A stretch of DNA of 64,000 nt from Azospirillum oleiclasticum. GTDB taxonomy: Bacteria; Pseudomonadota; Alphaproteobacteria; Azospirillales; Azospirillaceae. Each line of letters opens with the position of its first letter. Within the stretch, counting starts at the first letter, position 1. Below, piece by piece: positions 1 through 8,657 of this stretch. The translations under genes and the position numbers were made by a program. The DNA lies in contig NZ_JABFFR010000035.1 in assembly GCF_013423485.1 (NCBI RefSeq), positions 1 through 64,000 on the forward strand, given 5' to 3'. The notes under the pieces were generated by a model. That model was not told the origin of the DNA. It saw only the letters and a program-made list of their open reading frames with translations, and searched no databases.

Positions 1-1879
1 GCACCGCGTGATGGAGGAGGACCCGGAGCGCAGCCCCGCCGACGCCACCCGGCGCGCCATGTCGCAGGTGACGGGCCCCATCGTCGCATCCACGCTGGTT
101 CTGGCGGCGGTGTTCGTGCCGGTGGCCTTCCTGCCCGGCATCACCGGCCAGCTCTACCGGCAGTTCGCGGTGACCATCACCACCGCCTTCCTGATTTCCG
201 GCTTGGTGTCGCTGACGCTCAGCCCGGCGCTCTGCGCGCTGATCCTGCGGCCGGGGCACCAGCCGCACCGGCGCGGCCCCTTCGGCCTGTTCAACCGGGG
301 TTTGGAGCGGGTGCGCGGCGGCTATGGCCGGCTGATCGGCGTCTTCGGTCGTCGGCCCGCGGTGGTGGCCCTTGCCTTCCTCGCCGTGTGCGGCGGCGCG
401 TACGCCGCCTTCCGCACGGTGCCGACGGGCTTCCTGCCGGCCGAGGACGCCGGCTATTTCTTCGTCAACGTGCAGCTCCCGTCGGCCGCGGCGCTCAACC
501 GGACGGAAGGCGTGCTGGGCGATGTCGAAGCCATGCTGCGGGAGACGCCGGGGGTGGCGAACGTCATCACGGTGGCGGGCTTCAGCCTGCTCGGTGGCGG
601 CGGTTCCAACACCGGCCTCGCCATCGCGGTGCTGGAGCCGTGGGACGAGCGGGAGATGACGGCCTTGCAGGCCATCGGCCGCCTGGCGCCGCACTTCGCC
701 GCGATCCCGGAGGCGAACATCGTCGCCTTCAACCCGCCTTCCATTCCCGGCCTGGGCTCCACGGGCGGTTTCGACTTCCGCCTTCAGGCGCTCCAGGGCC
801 AGTCGCCGGAGGAGCTGGCGTCGGTCATGCGCGGCCTGCTGGTGGCGGCGAACCAGAACCCGCAGCTCACGGCCGTCTTCTCCACCTACAACGCGGACAC
901 CCCGCATCTGTTCGTGGACCTGAACCGCACGCGCGCCGCCCTGCTGGGCATCACGCCGGCGGCGGTGTTCACCACGCTGCAGGCGCATCTGGGTGCACTG
1001 TACGTCAACGACTTCCCGCTCTATGGCCGTGTCTTCCAGGTGCGCATACAGGACGCCGCCGGTTATCGCGAGACGGCGGCGTCGATCGAGCGGCTGTATG
1101 TGCGCAGCGCCACGGGCGAGCTGGTGCCGATGAGCAGCCTGGTCACCGTACGCCCCACCCTGGCCCCCGACAGCATCGGCCGTTACAACCAGTTCACGGC
1201 GGCCCAGGTGAACGGGCAGGGTGCCGCCGGCGTCAGCTCCGGCGCGGCGCTCGGCGCCATGGCCGCGGTGGCGGCGGACGCCCTGCCGGAAGGCTTCGGT
1301 TATGAATGGTCGGGTCTGTCCTATCAGGAGGTGCAGGCGGGATCGCAGACGGCCATCATCTTCGCGCTGGCCCTGCTTTTCGCCTTCCTGTTCCTGGTGG
1401 CGCAGTTCGAAAGCTGGACGCTGCCCATCTCCGTGGTGTCGTCGGTCGCCGTGGCGATCGCGGGCGCGCTGGCCGGGTTGTTGATCGCCGGCAACCCGCT
1501 GGACATCTACGCGCAGATCGGGCTGGTGCTGCTGATCGGTCTGGCGGCGAAGAACGCCATCCTGATCGTAGAGTTCGCCCGCAACCAGCGCGACGAGGGC
1601 AAGAGCATCGTGGACTCCGCTGTCGCCGGCGGGCGTCAGCGCTTCCGCGCCGTGCTGATGACGGCGCTCGCCTTCGTGCTGGGCGTGGTGCCACTGCTGG
1701 TGGCGACCGGGGCGGGTGCGGCCAGCCGGCGGTCCATCGGGATCACCGTGTTCAGCGGCATGTTCGCGGCGACGGTGGTCGGCATTGTTTTCGTTCCGTT
1801 GCTCTACACGCTGGTCCAGACGATCGCCACCCGCCTCACCCCCGGCCGCCGCGTCCAGGCGCAGGCCCCGGCGGAATGA
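1..1879 (+). CDS. RND efflux pump, inner-membrane subunit (HAE1/AcrB type), C-terminal part
   Basis: The gene enters from before the window, and the reading frame is open from base 2, giving about 625 residues. It is the C-terminal two thirds of a proton-driven hydrophobic or amphiphilic drug exporter of the inner membrane. The visible part starts just after the TM4 region (RVMEEDPERSP), carries the second large periplasmic loop, and ends with the hydrophobic TM7-TM12 block. The GLAAKNAILIVEFA segment of TM10 is typical of HAE1 pumps. Full-length members have about 1050 residues, so roughly 420 are missing to the left. The stop lies 65 bases before the hydrolase gene. Family assignment is firm; the substrate cannot be read. 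Confidence 0.93.
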   Translation, partial: HRVMEEDPERSPADATRRAMSQVTGPIVASTLVLAAVFVPVAFLPGITGQLYRQFAVTITTAFLISGLVSLTLSPALCALILRPGHQPHRRGPFGLFNRGLERVRGGYGRLIGVFGRRPAVVALAFLAVCGGAYAAFRTVPTGFLPAEDAGYFFVNVQLPSAAALNRTEGVLGDVEAMLRETPGVANVITVAGFSLLGGGGSNTGLAIAVLEPWDEREMTALQAIGRLAPHFAAIPEANIVAFNPPSIPGLGSTGGFDFRLQALQGQSPEELASVMRGLLVAANQNPQLTAVFSTYNADTPHLFVDLNRTRAALLGITPAAVFTTLQAHLGALYVNDFPLYGRVFQVRIQDAAGYRETAASIERLYVRSATGELVPMSSLVTVRPTLAPDSIGRYNQFTAAQVNGQGAAGVSSGAALGAMAAVAADALPEGFGYEWSGLSYQEVQAGSQTAIIFALALLFAFLFLVAQFESWTLPISVVSSVAVAIAGALAGLLIAGNPLDIYAQIGLVLLIGLAAKNAILIVEFARNQRDEGKSIVDSAVAGGRQRFRAVLMTALAFVLGVVPLLVATGAGAASRRSIGITVFSGMFAATVVGIVFVPLLYTLVQTIATRLTPGRRVQAQAPAE

Positions 1880-1944
1880 GCTTCATTCCCGGCACACGGG
1901 GCGCCATGATGGCGCCCGCCGTGACCATGGGAAGCGAGGGGACG

Positions 1945-2751
1945 ATGACGGGTGTCGGGGCGCATGACGCCGTGGAGGGGTTCATCGAGGTCGATGGTGC
2001 GGCGCTGGAGTACCGCCGGATTCCCGCCACCCGCCCCGGCCTGCCGACGCTGGTCTTCCTGCACGAAGGGCTCGGCTGCATCGATTTGTGGCGGGATTTC
2101 CCGGATCGGGTTGCGGCGGACACCGGCTGCGCGGCCCTGCTCTACAGCCGTGCCGGCTACGGCCGCTCATCGCCGGTTCGGCTGCCGCGTCCGTTGACCT
2201 ACCATGACCACGAGGCGCTGTCGGTGCTGCCGCGCGTGCTGGACGCCTTCGGGCTGGATCGTGTCGTGCTGGTCGGTCACAGCGACGGCGGCACCATCGC
2301 CCTGATCCACGCCGCTTCTGACCCCGGCGCACGCCTTCTCGGCGCGGTGTCCATCGCCGCCCACGTGTTCAACGAGGACCGCGCCATCGACGGCATCCGC
2401 GAGGCGGTGGCGGCCTTCGAGGCAGGTCCGCTGCGCGCGCGGCTGGAGCGGCTGCACGGTGCCAACACGGGGGTGGCCTTCCATGGCTGGCACGGCGCGT
2501 GGCTCGACCCCGGTTTCCGGGATTGGACCATCGTGCCGCGCCTGCCCCGCATCCGCGTCCCGCTGCTGGTCATCCAGGGCACTGGGGACGAGTACGGCAC
2601 CGCCGACCAGTACGAGACCATCGCCGCCGAGTCCGGGGGACCGGTGCAGTTGGCGGTCTTCGAGAGTTGCGGCCATTCCCCCCACCGCGACCAGCCCGAC
2701 CGGACGGCCGCCGCCATCGCGGATTTCCTGCAGGCGCTGATCGGAAAATAA
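1945..2751 (+). CDS. alpha/beta-fold hydrolase
   Basis: A 268-residue cytoplasmic alpha/beta hydrolase. The oxyanion region is FLHEGLGC near residue 36, the nucleophile elbow is GHSDGG, a late GDEYGT supplies a plausible acidic residue, and CGHSPH gives the catalytic His. The chosen ATG has GAGGGG just upstream and leaves the family core starting near residue 10. An earlier in-frame ATG at 1876 would overlap the stop of the pump gene by ATGA and add 23 residues without family similarity, so translational coupling is possible. Substrate unknown; esters or small carboxylic derivatives are usual for the family. Confidence 0.85.
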   Translation: MTGVGAHDAVEGFIEVDGAALEYRRIPATRPGLPTLVFLHEGLGCIDLWRDFPDRVAADTGCAALLYSRAGYGRSSPVRLPRPLTYHDHEALSVLPRVLDAFGLDRVVLVGHSDGGTIALIHAASDPGARLLGAVSIAAHVFNEDRAIDGIREAVAAFEAGPLRARLERLHGANTGVAFHGWHGAWLDPGFRDWTIVPRLPRIRVPLLVIQGTGDEYGTADQYETIAAESGGPVQLAVFESCGHSPHRDQPDRTAAAIADFLQALIGK

Positions 2752-2788
2752 TGTAAGATCGGATGTTATGCTGATTCGGAGAGAATCC

Positions 2789-3532
2789 ATGCGTCTCGCC
2801 GTGCTTGCCGACATCCATGGAAATCTGGCCGCGCTCGACGCGGTGCTGGCCGATCTGGCCGGCCGCGGCGTGGACAGGATCGTCGATCTGGGGGACTGCC
2901 TGTCCGGCCCGCTGTGGCCGGACAGGACGGCGGATCGCCTGATGCAGGTGCAGGCCGTCACCATCCGCGGCAACCATGACCGTCAGGTGCTGGACGACCC
3001 GCCGGAGCGGATCGGTCCGTCGGACCGCTTCACCCGCGACCGGCTGAACGAGGCGCAGCGCGCGTGGTTGCGCTCCCTGCCGCCGACGGCGGTCGTGGCC
3101 GATGACGTGCTGCTGTGCCACGGTGCGCCGGACAGCGATCTCACCTACCTTCTCGAAGAGGTGACGAAACGCGCGTTCCATCTGGCGGGGCCGGAGCGGA
3201 TCGCGCAGCGGATCGGCACAGTTCCGGAGGGGCTTGTCCTGTGCGGGCACAGCCATCTTCCCCGGCTGGTGTCGCTTCCCGGAGGACCGCTGGTGGTGAA
3301 TCCCGGAAGCGTCGGGCTGCAGGCCTACAGCGACACCGCACCACACCCGCACCGCGTCGAGACCGGAAGCCCCCACGCGCGCTACGCCATCGTCGAGTCG
3401 ACGGGGACGGGCTGGCAGGCGACCTTCCTCACCGTCGCCTATGACTGGCAAGCCGCCGCGGCGACCGCGGCCGCGGCCGGACGCGAGGATTGGGCGCATG
3501 CCCTGGCAACGGGCTACGCGCCCCCCGCCTGA
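2789..3532 (+). CDS. metallophosphoesterase, YfcE/MJ0936-like
   Basis: A 247-residue calcineurin-like phosphoesterase. All metal-binding blocks are in order: DIHGN near residue 8, GDC near 36, GNHD near 60, CHG near 106 and CGHSHLPR near 145. The start at 2789 puts the first beta strand (RLAVLADIHGN) directly at the N terminus and has GGAGAG at a normal distance. An ATG 21 bases upstream is less likely. Members hydrolyse phosphodiesters or phosphomonoesters in the cytoplasm; the substrate is not predictable. It lies 37 bases after the hydrolase gene and may be co-transcribed with it. Confidence 0.88.
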   Translation: MRLAVLADIHGNLAALDAVLADLAGRGVDRIVDLGDCLSGPLWPDRTADRLMQVQAVTIRGNHDRQVLDDPPERIGPSDRFTRDRLNEAQRAWLRSLPPTAVVADDVLLCHGAPDSDLTYLLEEVTKRAFHLAGPERIAQRIGTVPEGLVLCGHSHLPRLVSLPGGPLVVNPGSVGLQAYSDTAPHPHRVETGSPHARYAIVESTGTGWQATFLTVAYDWQAAAATAAAAGREDWAHALATGYAPPA

Positions 3533-3610
3533 CGAGGGGGCGCCATGCGTTTTTGCACTGCACCATAGTCCGGGCCAGAGATTGCCATGCTGCACAGCAA
3601 TGCCTAGACT

Positions 3611-3642
3611 GGTTGCTCCCGAGCGTTTCGGGATGGTCAACC
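3611..3642. repeat. nested inverted repeat in the 3533-3735 gap
   Basis: GGTTG and CAACC arms (3611-3615, 3638-3642) enclose a second hairpin, TCCCGA and TCGGGA (3617-3622, 3628-3633). No T-run follows on the plus strand, so an intrinsic terminator is doubtful. It could be a protein-binding dyad or a leader hairpin for the dehydrogenase gene at 3736. Nothing else was recognised in this 203-base gap. Confidence 0.35.
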
Positions 3643-3735
3643 GGATAGGTCCCGCACGTGCGTCCTGGCGTCCCGCATCCTCCCCATGCCCCGGCCAACG
3701 CCGGTGGCGCCGCGCTTTAAGCCGGAGCGCCGCCG

Positions 3736-4770
3736 ATGCTCGCCGCCGTTCTGGACGAGGAGGAGGGTACCCGCCGCGTGTCGGTGCGCGATGTGCCGGA
3801 GCCCGTACGCGCCGCCAGTGAGGTGACGGTCGCCGTGCGCGCGGCGACGCTCAACCGTGTGGACCTCTACATGCGCGGCGGCGGGGCGGGCATCACACAC
3901 ACGCTGCCAATCGTCGTGGGGTTGGATTGCGCCGGCGTGGTGGCGGAGGTCGGGCCGGAGGAGACCCTGCTGAAGCCCGGCGACCGCGTGCTGGCCTACC
4001 CGTCGCTGTGGTGCGGGCGTTGCGAGTTCTGTCTGGCCGGGGAACCGGTGCTGTGCGCCCGCGTGCGCATCCGTGGCGAGCACATCGACGGCATCCTGGC
4101 GGAGCGGGTGACCTTCCCCGGTGCCAACCTCTTCCGGGTTCCGGACGCCCTGTCCTTCGAAGAGGCGGCGGCGCTTCCCACCGCCTACCTGACGGCTTGG
4201 CGGATGGTCTCGACCAAGGGGTGGGTACGCCCCACCGACACCGTGCTGATCTTCGGCATCGGCGGCGGCGTGTCGCTGGCCGCCATGCAGATGTGCAAGG
4301 CGCTGGGCGCCCGAACCATCGTCACCTCCGGCAGCGACGACAAGCTGGAGCGCGCGAGGGCGCTGGGTGCCGACGTCACCATCAACCACCGCAGCGCCGA
4401 CGTGGTGCGCGCGGTGATGGCAGCCACCGGCGGGCGTGGCGCCGATGTGGTGATCGAGAATGTCGGCAAGGCGACCTGGGCTTGGGCGATGCGCTCGGTG
4501 GTTCGCGGCGGGCGCATCGTGGTGTGCGGGGCGACCAGCGGCTCCGGCCCGGCCATGGACCTCCAGCGCCTCTTCATCCGCCAGATCCAGGTGATCGGCA
4601 CAACCCTCGCCAACCCCGGCGAGCTGGCGGAGCTGCTGGCCTTCATCGACCGCACCGGGCTGCGCCCGGTGATCGACCGCCGCTTCGCGCTGGCGGAGAC
4701 CCCCGCCGCCCTCGACCATCTGGACGCGGGCAACCAGTTCGGCAAAGTCGCCATCATGGTTTCGGAATGA
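3736..4770 (+). CDS. zinc-binding medium-chain dehydrogenase/quinone reductase
   Basis: A 344-residue MDR-superfamily oxidoreductase. The GroES-like domain carries the structural-zinc cysteines (WCGRCEFC and a fourth Cys in GEPVLC). The NAD(P)-binding domain starts near residue 175 with FGIGGGVSLAA. The position where true alcohol dehydrogenases have the catalytic-zinc Cys reads NRVD, so the catalytic zinc is probably absent and the enzyme more likely acts as a quinone or enoyl reductase. Its stop overlaps the start of the next gene by ATGA, so the two should be translationally coupled. Confidence 0.87.
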   Translation: MLAAVLDEEEGTRRVSVRDVPEPVRAASEVTVAVRAATLNRVDLYMRGGGAGITHTLPIVVGLDCAGVVAEVGPEETLLKPGDRVLAYPSLWCGRCEFCLAGEPVLCARVRIRGEHIDGILAERVTFPGANLFRVPDALSFEEAAALPTAYLTAWRMVSTKGWVRPTDTVLIFGIGGGVSLAAMQMCKALGARTIVTSGSDDKLERARALGADVTINHRSADVVRAVMAATGGRGADVVIENVGKATWAWAMRSVVRGGRIVVCGATSGSGPAMDLQRLFIRQIQVIGTTLANPGELAELLAFIDRTGLRPVIDRRFALAETPAALDHLDAGNQFGKVAIMVSE

Positions 4771-5831
4771 CCCCAATCGCATCCCCCCGCCCGCGGCCGG
4801 AACCGGTCCGCCTGGATTTTCCGCACACCGAGCCGCCGGTCGCCGGCAAGCCGATGGAGGTGGCGCCGGGTATCCTCTGGCTGCGGTTGGCGCTGCCCTA
4901 TGCGCTGGACCACGTCAATCTCTACCTGTTCGAGGATGCCGGCGGCTGGACCCTGTTCGACACCGGGCTCGGCGACGACCGCACCCGTGCCGCGTGGGAC
5001 GAGCTGTGCGGCACGCTGCTGAATGGCCGCCCGATCACCCGCCTGATCGTCAGCCATGCGCATCCCGACCATGTCGGCATGGCCGGCTGGCTGCACGAGC
5101 GCTTCGCGCCGCCGCTGCTGATGCCGCGGTCGGAGTATCTGCTGTCGCAGCTCCTGCAACGGCAGCGCACGCCGGAGGTGGAGGCGGGAGAGGCTGCCCA
5201 CTACCGCGCCTGCGGGGTGGGGGAGGAGGATGTCGGCCATCTGCTCAAGCGTGGGCTCAACTATCTCACCCGCACCACCGGGCTGGCCCATTCCAACCGG
5301 CGGCTGGCGTCGGGAGACCGGCTGAGCATCGGCGGGCGCGACTGGCGTGTGATCACCGGCGGCGGCCATTCGCTGGAGCAGGCCATGCTGTGGTGCGAGG
5401 CCGACCGCATCTTCCTGTCCGCCGACCAGGTGCTCGCCCGGATCTCCCCCAACGTCAGCGTCTATTCCATGGAGCCGCAGGCCGACCCGCTCGGCGGCTA
5501 TCTGGACTCGCTGGCCGAACTGGGGGCCATGGTGGGGGAGGATGCGCTGGTCCTGCCCGGCCACAACCTGCCATTCCGCGGCCTGCCGCGCCGCACCGCG
5601 GAGCTGACCGAGCACCACGCGCTGCGCTGCGAGCGCCTTGCCGTCGCCTGCGGGGAGGCGCCGCGCAGCTGCGCCGAACTGGTGCCGGTCCTCTTCCCTC
5701 GCCACCTCGACCCCCACCAGCTCGGTTTTGCGATCGGCGAGGCGTTGGCCCACCTCAACCACATGGTCAGCACCGGCACGCTGGCGGTGGGGGAGGGGGG
5801 CGACGGCGTGTTGCGCTACCGCACCCTTTGA
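4767..5831 (+). CDS. MBL-fold metallo-hydrolase
   Basis: A 354-residue metallo-beta-lactamase-fold hydrolase. The metal motif SHAHPDHVG is near residue 95, a later GGHS (near 197) and a late GHN supply further metal-ligand histidines, and SADQVL is in the usual Asp position. The C-terminal region after residue 270 is helical, as in hydrolases acting on thioesters or lactones. The ATG overlaps the stop of the MDR dehydrogenase by four bases, which suggests a two-gene unit, possibly oxidation followed by hydrolysis. Substrate not determinable. Confidence 0.88.
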   Translation: MTPIASPRPRPEPVRLDFPHTEPPVAGKPMEVAPGILWLRLALPYALDHVNLYLFEDAGGWTLFDTGLGDDRTRAAWDELCGTLLNGRPITRLIVSHAHPDHVGMAGWLHERFAPPLLMPRSEYLLSQLLQRQRTPEVEAGEAAHYRACGVGEEDVGHLLKRGLNYLTRTTGLAHSNRRLASGDRLSIGGRDWRVITGGGHSLEQAMLWCEADRIFLSADQVLARISPNVSVYSMEPQADPLGGYLDSLAELGAMVGEDALVLPGHNLPFRGLPRRTAELTEHHALRCERLAVACGEAPRSCAELVPVLFPRHLDPHQLGFAIGEALAHLNHMVSTGTLAVGEGGDGVLRYRTL

Positions 5832-5868
5832 TCGGCCGCGTCCCCGTGATAATCTCCGTAACCTGAGT

Positions 5869-5944
5869 GCCGGGTTGGCTCAGTTGGTAGAGCAACCGCC
5901 TTGTAAGCGGTAGGTCGTCGGTTCGAGTCCGACACCCGGCACCA
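5869..5944 (+). tRNA. tRNA-Thr (anticodon UGU)
   Basis: A 76-nt cloverleaf with encoded CCA. Acceptor arms GCCGGGT/ACCCGGC pair fully, the D arm contains AGTTGGTA, the anticodon stem is ACCGC/GCGGT with anticodon TGT at 5902-5904, and the T loop is TTCGAGT. It stands alone, 37 bases after the MBL gene, followed by a terminator. No duplicated 3' end or integrase is present, so it is not used here as an attachment site. Confidence 0.97.
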
Positions 5945-5973
5945 TCCAATTCCGCTGAGAAATCAGCCACTTG

Positions 5974-5996
5974 GCCCCGCTTCGGCGGGGCTTTTT
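5974..5996 (+). terminator. Rho-independent terminator of the tRNA-Thr gene
   Basis: A 7-bp GC-only stem (GCCCCGC/GCGGGGC) with a stable TTCG tetraloop is followed by TTTTT. It lies 30 bases after the tRNA end. Confidence 0.93.
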
Positions 5997-6010
5997 GCTG
6001 ACGGGGCCGA

Positions 6011-6121
6011 TCAATCGGCCCGGCCGTGCCGATCCCGCTCGTTCCAGCGCACGGCGGCATAGCCGACCGCGACCACGAGGACCGGCATGACGACGTAGGC
6101 GAGAACCCACATGCTGTTCAT
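6011..6121 (-). CDS. 36-residue single-span membrane protein
   Basis: The protein starts MNSMWVLAYVVMPVL, has one hydrophobic helix (residues 4-25) and a short charged tail ending RWNERDRHGRAD. The tail should face the cytoplasm by the positive-inside rule. The ATG overlaps the stop of the upstream 90-residue membrane protein by ATGA and is preceded by GGAGGA, a strong ribosome site, which argues that it is a real gene. Size and layout resemble small accessory subunits of transporters or oxidases, but no family was recognised. Confidence 0.6.
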   Translation of the reverse strand: MNSMWVLAYVVMPVLVVAVGYAAVRWNERDRHGRAD

Positions 6122-6390
6122 TTCAGTCCTCCAACTGTCCGTCTGGCGAAGTAATGCAGGATCACGGCGGTCGCCAGCCACACCGCGCTTCCGAGACCGA
6201 GGGCCACGGGAGAAACCGGGACCGCTCCCATACCATATAGGAACGCCGCAGCGGGGCCAATGACCCCAACGGCGACGCACGCCGTGGAGGCCCGGTCCAG
6301 GGCGTTGGCGAGCAGCTTCACACGCTCGTTGTTGACCAGGCTCATGCTGTCCGCCTCGGTGACCTCGGCTGCCGCGTCGACGATAAACAT
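6118..6390 (-). CDS. small two-helix membrane protein
   Basis: A 90-residue protein, or 75 residues from the ATG at 6345, which has GAGGCGG before it. A short amphipathic N terminus (VNNERVKLLANALDRAS) precedes two predicted membrane helices (about residues 32-52 and 58-80 of the long form) and a basic C terminus (YFARRTVGGLK). It resembles short conserved alphaproteobacterial proteins sometimes labelled 'amino acid transporter', although it is far too short to be one. It is the first gene of a two-gene unit facing the GAF-LuxR regulator at 6523. Function unknown. Confidence 0.65.
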   Translation of the reverse strand: MFIVDAAAEVTEADSMSLVNNERVKLLANALDRASTACVAVGVIGPAAAFLYGMGAVPVSPVALGLGSAVWLATAVILHYFARRTVGGLK

Positions 6391-6470
6391 AAATGGTCCT
6401 GGCGGCGCTCGAAAACGCCGACGTCATCCATGTCGCCCATCCCCAACCTTCACCGTTGACCGGAGCGACC

Positions 6471-6495
6471 GCGGAGCATTCAATTGGTGCTCCGC
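6471..6495. promoter_or_regulatory. inverted repeat upstream of the GAF-LuxR gene
   Basis: Perfect 8-bp arms GCGGAGCA and TGCTCCGC are separated by nine A/T-rich bases. The repeat ends 27 bases before the regulator ATG, inside the shared promoter region with the small membrane-protein operon. Position and symmetry fit an operator for the dimeric LuxR-type regulator, controlling itself or its neighbours; a leader hairpin is the alternative. Confidence 0.45.
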
Positions 6496-6522
6496 ACCCT
6501 CGGACGAGGAGACCCACGGGCG

Positions 6523-7470
6523 ATGACGGTGGTACCAGCCGAAATGGTCGGGCGCTGGCAACGCATCGTCGATCTGCTGGCCGAGCTTCTGCGGGTGCCG
6601 GCCGGTCTCGTCATGGAGGCCGATCCGCCGGTGCATCGGGTGCTCGTGTCCAGCGACACCCCGGACAACCCCTACCGGCCCGGCGACGGCTTCCTGATCC
6701 GCAAGGGGCTCTACTGCGACACCGTCATGGCGACGAAGGCGGAGCTTCTCGTCCGCAACGCCAACACCACGGCGGAGTGGCGGGACAATCCGGACCTGGA
6801 GTTCGGCATGTCCTTCTATCTGGGCTTGCCGCTGCTGTGGCCGGACGGGCGCGTGTTCGGGACCATCTGCGTGCTCGACCGCTCGGACAACGAGCGTGCC
6901 GCCCGTTACCGGGAGCTGCTGTCGGAATTCCGGGGCACGATCGAGAACGACCTGACCCTGATCGCCACGCTGGAGGAGAACCGGCGCCTCGCCACGGAGC
7001 TGCGGAGCAGCCTGGACCGGCTGGAGGAGCGGGTCGCCGAACGCACCGCGGAACTCGGTGAGGCCAACGCCGCGTTGCGCGTGCTGCTGCGCCGCCTGGA
7101 GGAGTCGCGCCACGAGATTGAGCAGCAGGTGATGGACGGCCTGTGCGAACGCGTGCTTCCCCACCTTCCCGCCATCCGTGCGGCGGCACCGGGACCGGGC
7201 CGGGCCTATGTGGACCTGCTCGAATCCGGCATCCGCGGCATAACGTCGGCCTTCTCGAAGCGCCTGTCGGCGACGCTGGCGCAGCTGACGCCGGCGGAGA
7301 GCGAGGTCGCCCAGCTCATCGCCGAGGGGCATTCGACCAAGGACATCGCGCGGATCATCGGCCGGGCGGTCAGCACGGTGGAGTTCCACCGCAACAACCT
7401 TCGCCGCAAGCTCGGCCTCGACTCCCAGAAGGTGAGCCTTCGCGGCTATCTGAGTTCGATGGAGCGGTGA
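6523..7470 (+). CDS. GAF-domain LuxR-type transcriptional regulator
   Basis: A 315-residue cytoplasmic regulator. A GAF-like sensory domain (about 10-150) is followed by a coiled coil (about 150-205, rich in E/R/L heptads such as RLEERVAERTAELGEANAAL) and a C-terminal LuxR helix-turn-helix (about 250-310, LTPAESEVAQLIAEGHSTKD). There is no receiver domain, so it probably binds a small ligand directly. The start is chosen because GAGGAG lies upstream; the stretch before it has no family character. Divergent neighbours are two tiny membrane proteins, its most likely targets. Confidence 0.85.
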   Translation: MTVVPAEMVGRWQRIVDLLAELLRVPAGLVMEADPPVHRVLVSSDTPDNPYRPGDGFLIRKGLYCDTVMATKAELLVRNANTTAEWRDNPDLEFGMSFYLGLPLLWPDGRVFGTICVLDRSDNERAARYRELLSEFRGTIENDLTLIATLEENRRLATELRSSLDRLEERVAERTAELGEANAALRVLLRRLEESRHEIEQQVMDGLCERVLPHLPAIRAAAPGPGRAYVDLLESGIRGITSAFSKRLSATLAQLTPAESEVAQLIAEGHSTKDIARIIGRAVSTVEFHRNNLRRKLGLDSQKVSLRGYLSSMER

Positions 7471-7513
7471 GGGCGGCACCGGGCGGGCCGCCCTCCCTCC
7501 GCAGCACCGCGCC

Positions 7514-8494
7514 TTACAGGGTGGCGACGTGGCTGCCGAAGTGGAACACCTCGCGGTCCAGGCCGGCGATGTCCTTGGCGGTCAGGCTGGCGCTGGGACC
7601 GTCGACCAGCTTGTAGGACCGCTTGCCCTTCACCCACTCGTCGGCCGGCTGCAGGGTGGACAGGGTGTAGGTCGTCGCCTCGTTCAGATAGTGGGTGGGG
7701 ATCACGATCTTCGGCTTCAGCCGGTCGATGATGGCGTCGGCCTGGGCGTAGGACAGGATGTGCTGGGATCCGTCCACCGGGATCGTCAGAACGTCCACCC
7801 GGCCGACGGATGCCCAGAACGCGTCCGCCGGGTCCGGCCGGTTGTCGCCCCAGATCAGGGTGCGGATCCCGCCGGTCTCCACCAGATAGGTCACCATGTC
7901 CATGTGGCCGACATTGTTGGGCGGGCAGGCTTCCGCACCGAACTCCTTCAGCGCATCGGTCCATTTGTACCAGCCGGGGGCGAGGCAGGCGTGCTTGTCG
8001 GCGAACCCGGTGATCTTCAGGTCGGCGAACTCGAAACGCCCGACCATGCGGTCGAGCACCATCGTCGACACCGGCCGGTCGATGGCGTCGTGGTCGAAAT
8101 GGGTGTGGGTCGACATGGTGATGTCGACCTTGGTCTCCGGGAACTTCATCTTGAACCACAGGCCCCAGGCACCCGACGGGTCGTCCCGCCAGGGATCGAA
8201 GAGCACCGTGGCCCCGCCCGGCGAGGTGATCTTGAAGGCGCAGTGCCCGTAATAGTCGATCTTCGTGGCACCGTCGGCGAAGGCCTTGGTGCCCTGGAGC
8301 TCGATGACGTGGTTGTTGTTGCCGGGCTGTGTCCAGTCCGTGGACTGCGCCGCCGCGCCGCGGGTGCCCGCCACGGCGGCGGCGGCCCCGATGCCGGCGG
8401 CACCGGCGGCCTTGAAGACGCTGCGGCGCGACAGGCCGGCGCCCATGATGGTCCTGCGGTTGTCGATGACCAGCGGTTCCAGTTCCTTCGTCAT
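7514..8494 (-). CDS. Tat-exported MBL-fold hydrolase (UlaG-like)
   Basis: A 326-residue protein. The N terminus carries a twin-arginine signal (LSRRSVFKAAGAAG, residues about 21-34) and a cleavage-like AAAQS near residue 50, so the folded enzyme should be periplasmic. The hydrolase core has DYYGHCAFKI, then the metal motif STHTHFDHDA, VGHMDMV, IWGDNR and IPTHYL. This is the UlaG/YtnP-like branch of the superfamily rather than a beta-lactamase. An ATG 114 bases upstream exists, but the chosen start gives a proper Tat signal. It lies 163 bases beyond the RND operon on the same strand; shared transcription is possible. Confidence 0.87.
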   Translation of the reverse strand: MTKELEPLVIDNRRTIMGAGLSRRSVFKAAGAAGIGAAAAVAGTRGAAAQSTDWTQPGNNNHVIELQGTKAFADGATKIDYYGHCAFKITSPGGATVLFDPWRDDPSGAWGLWFKMKFPETKVDITMSTHTHFDHDAIDRPVSTMVLDRMVGRFEFADLKITGFADKHACLAPGWYKWTDALKEFGAEACPPNNVGHMDMVTYLVETGGIRTLIWGDNRPDPADAFWASVGRVDVLTIPVDGSQHILSYAQADAIIDRLKPKIVIPTHYLNEATTYTLSTLQPADEWVKGKRSYKLVDGPSASLTAKDIAGLDREVFHFGSHVATL

Positions 8495-8657
8495 CCCCTC
8501 TCCCCCTGTGCGGTGCGGCGTGTTGGCCTTCGGCAGCCGGATCGCCTTGCAACGTCCGGCTGCGGGAAGGTTACGCCGCCCGGCTCCCGCCGGTGGACGG
8601 GGGAACATCGGGGAGGAACCAGGGGGGAAAACCCCATGCTGCGGGTGTTGCCACCCG

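Noticed and set aside
5869..5944. tRNA-Thr as attachment site of an integrated element
   Set aside because: No integrase gene, no repeated tRNA 3' end and no change in gene style on either side.
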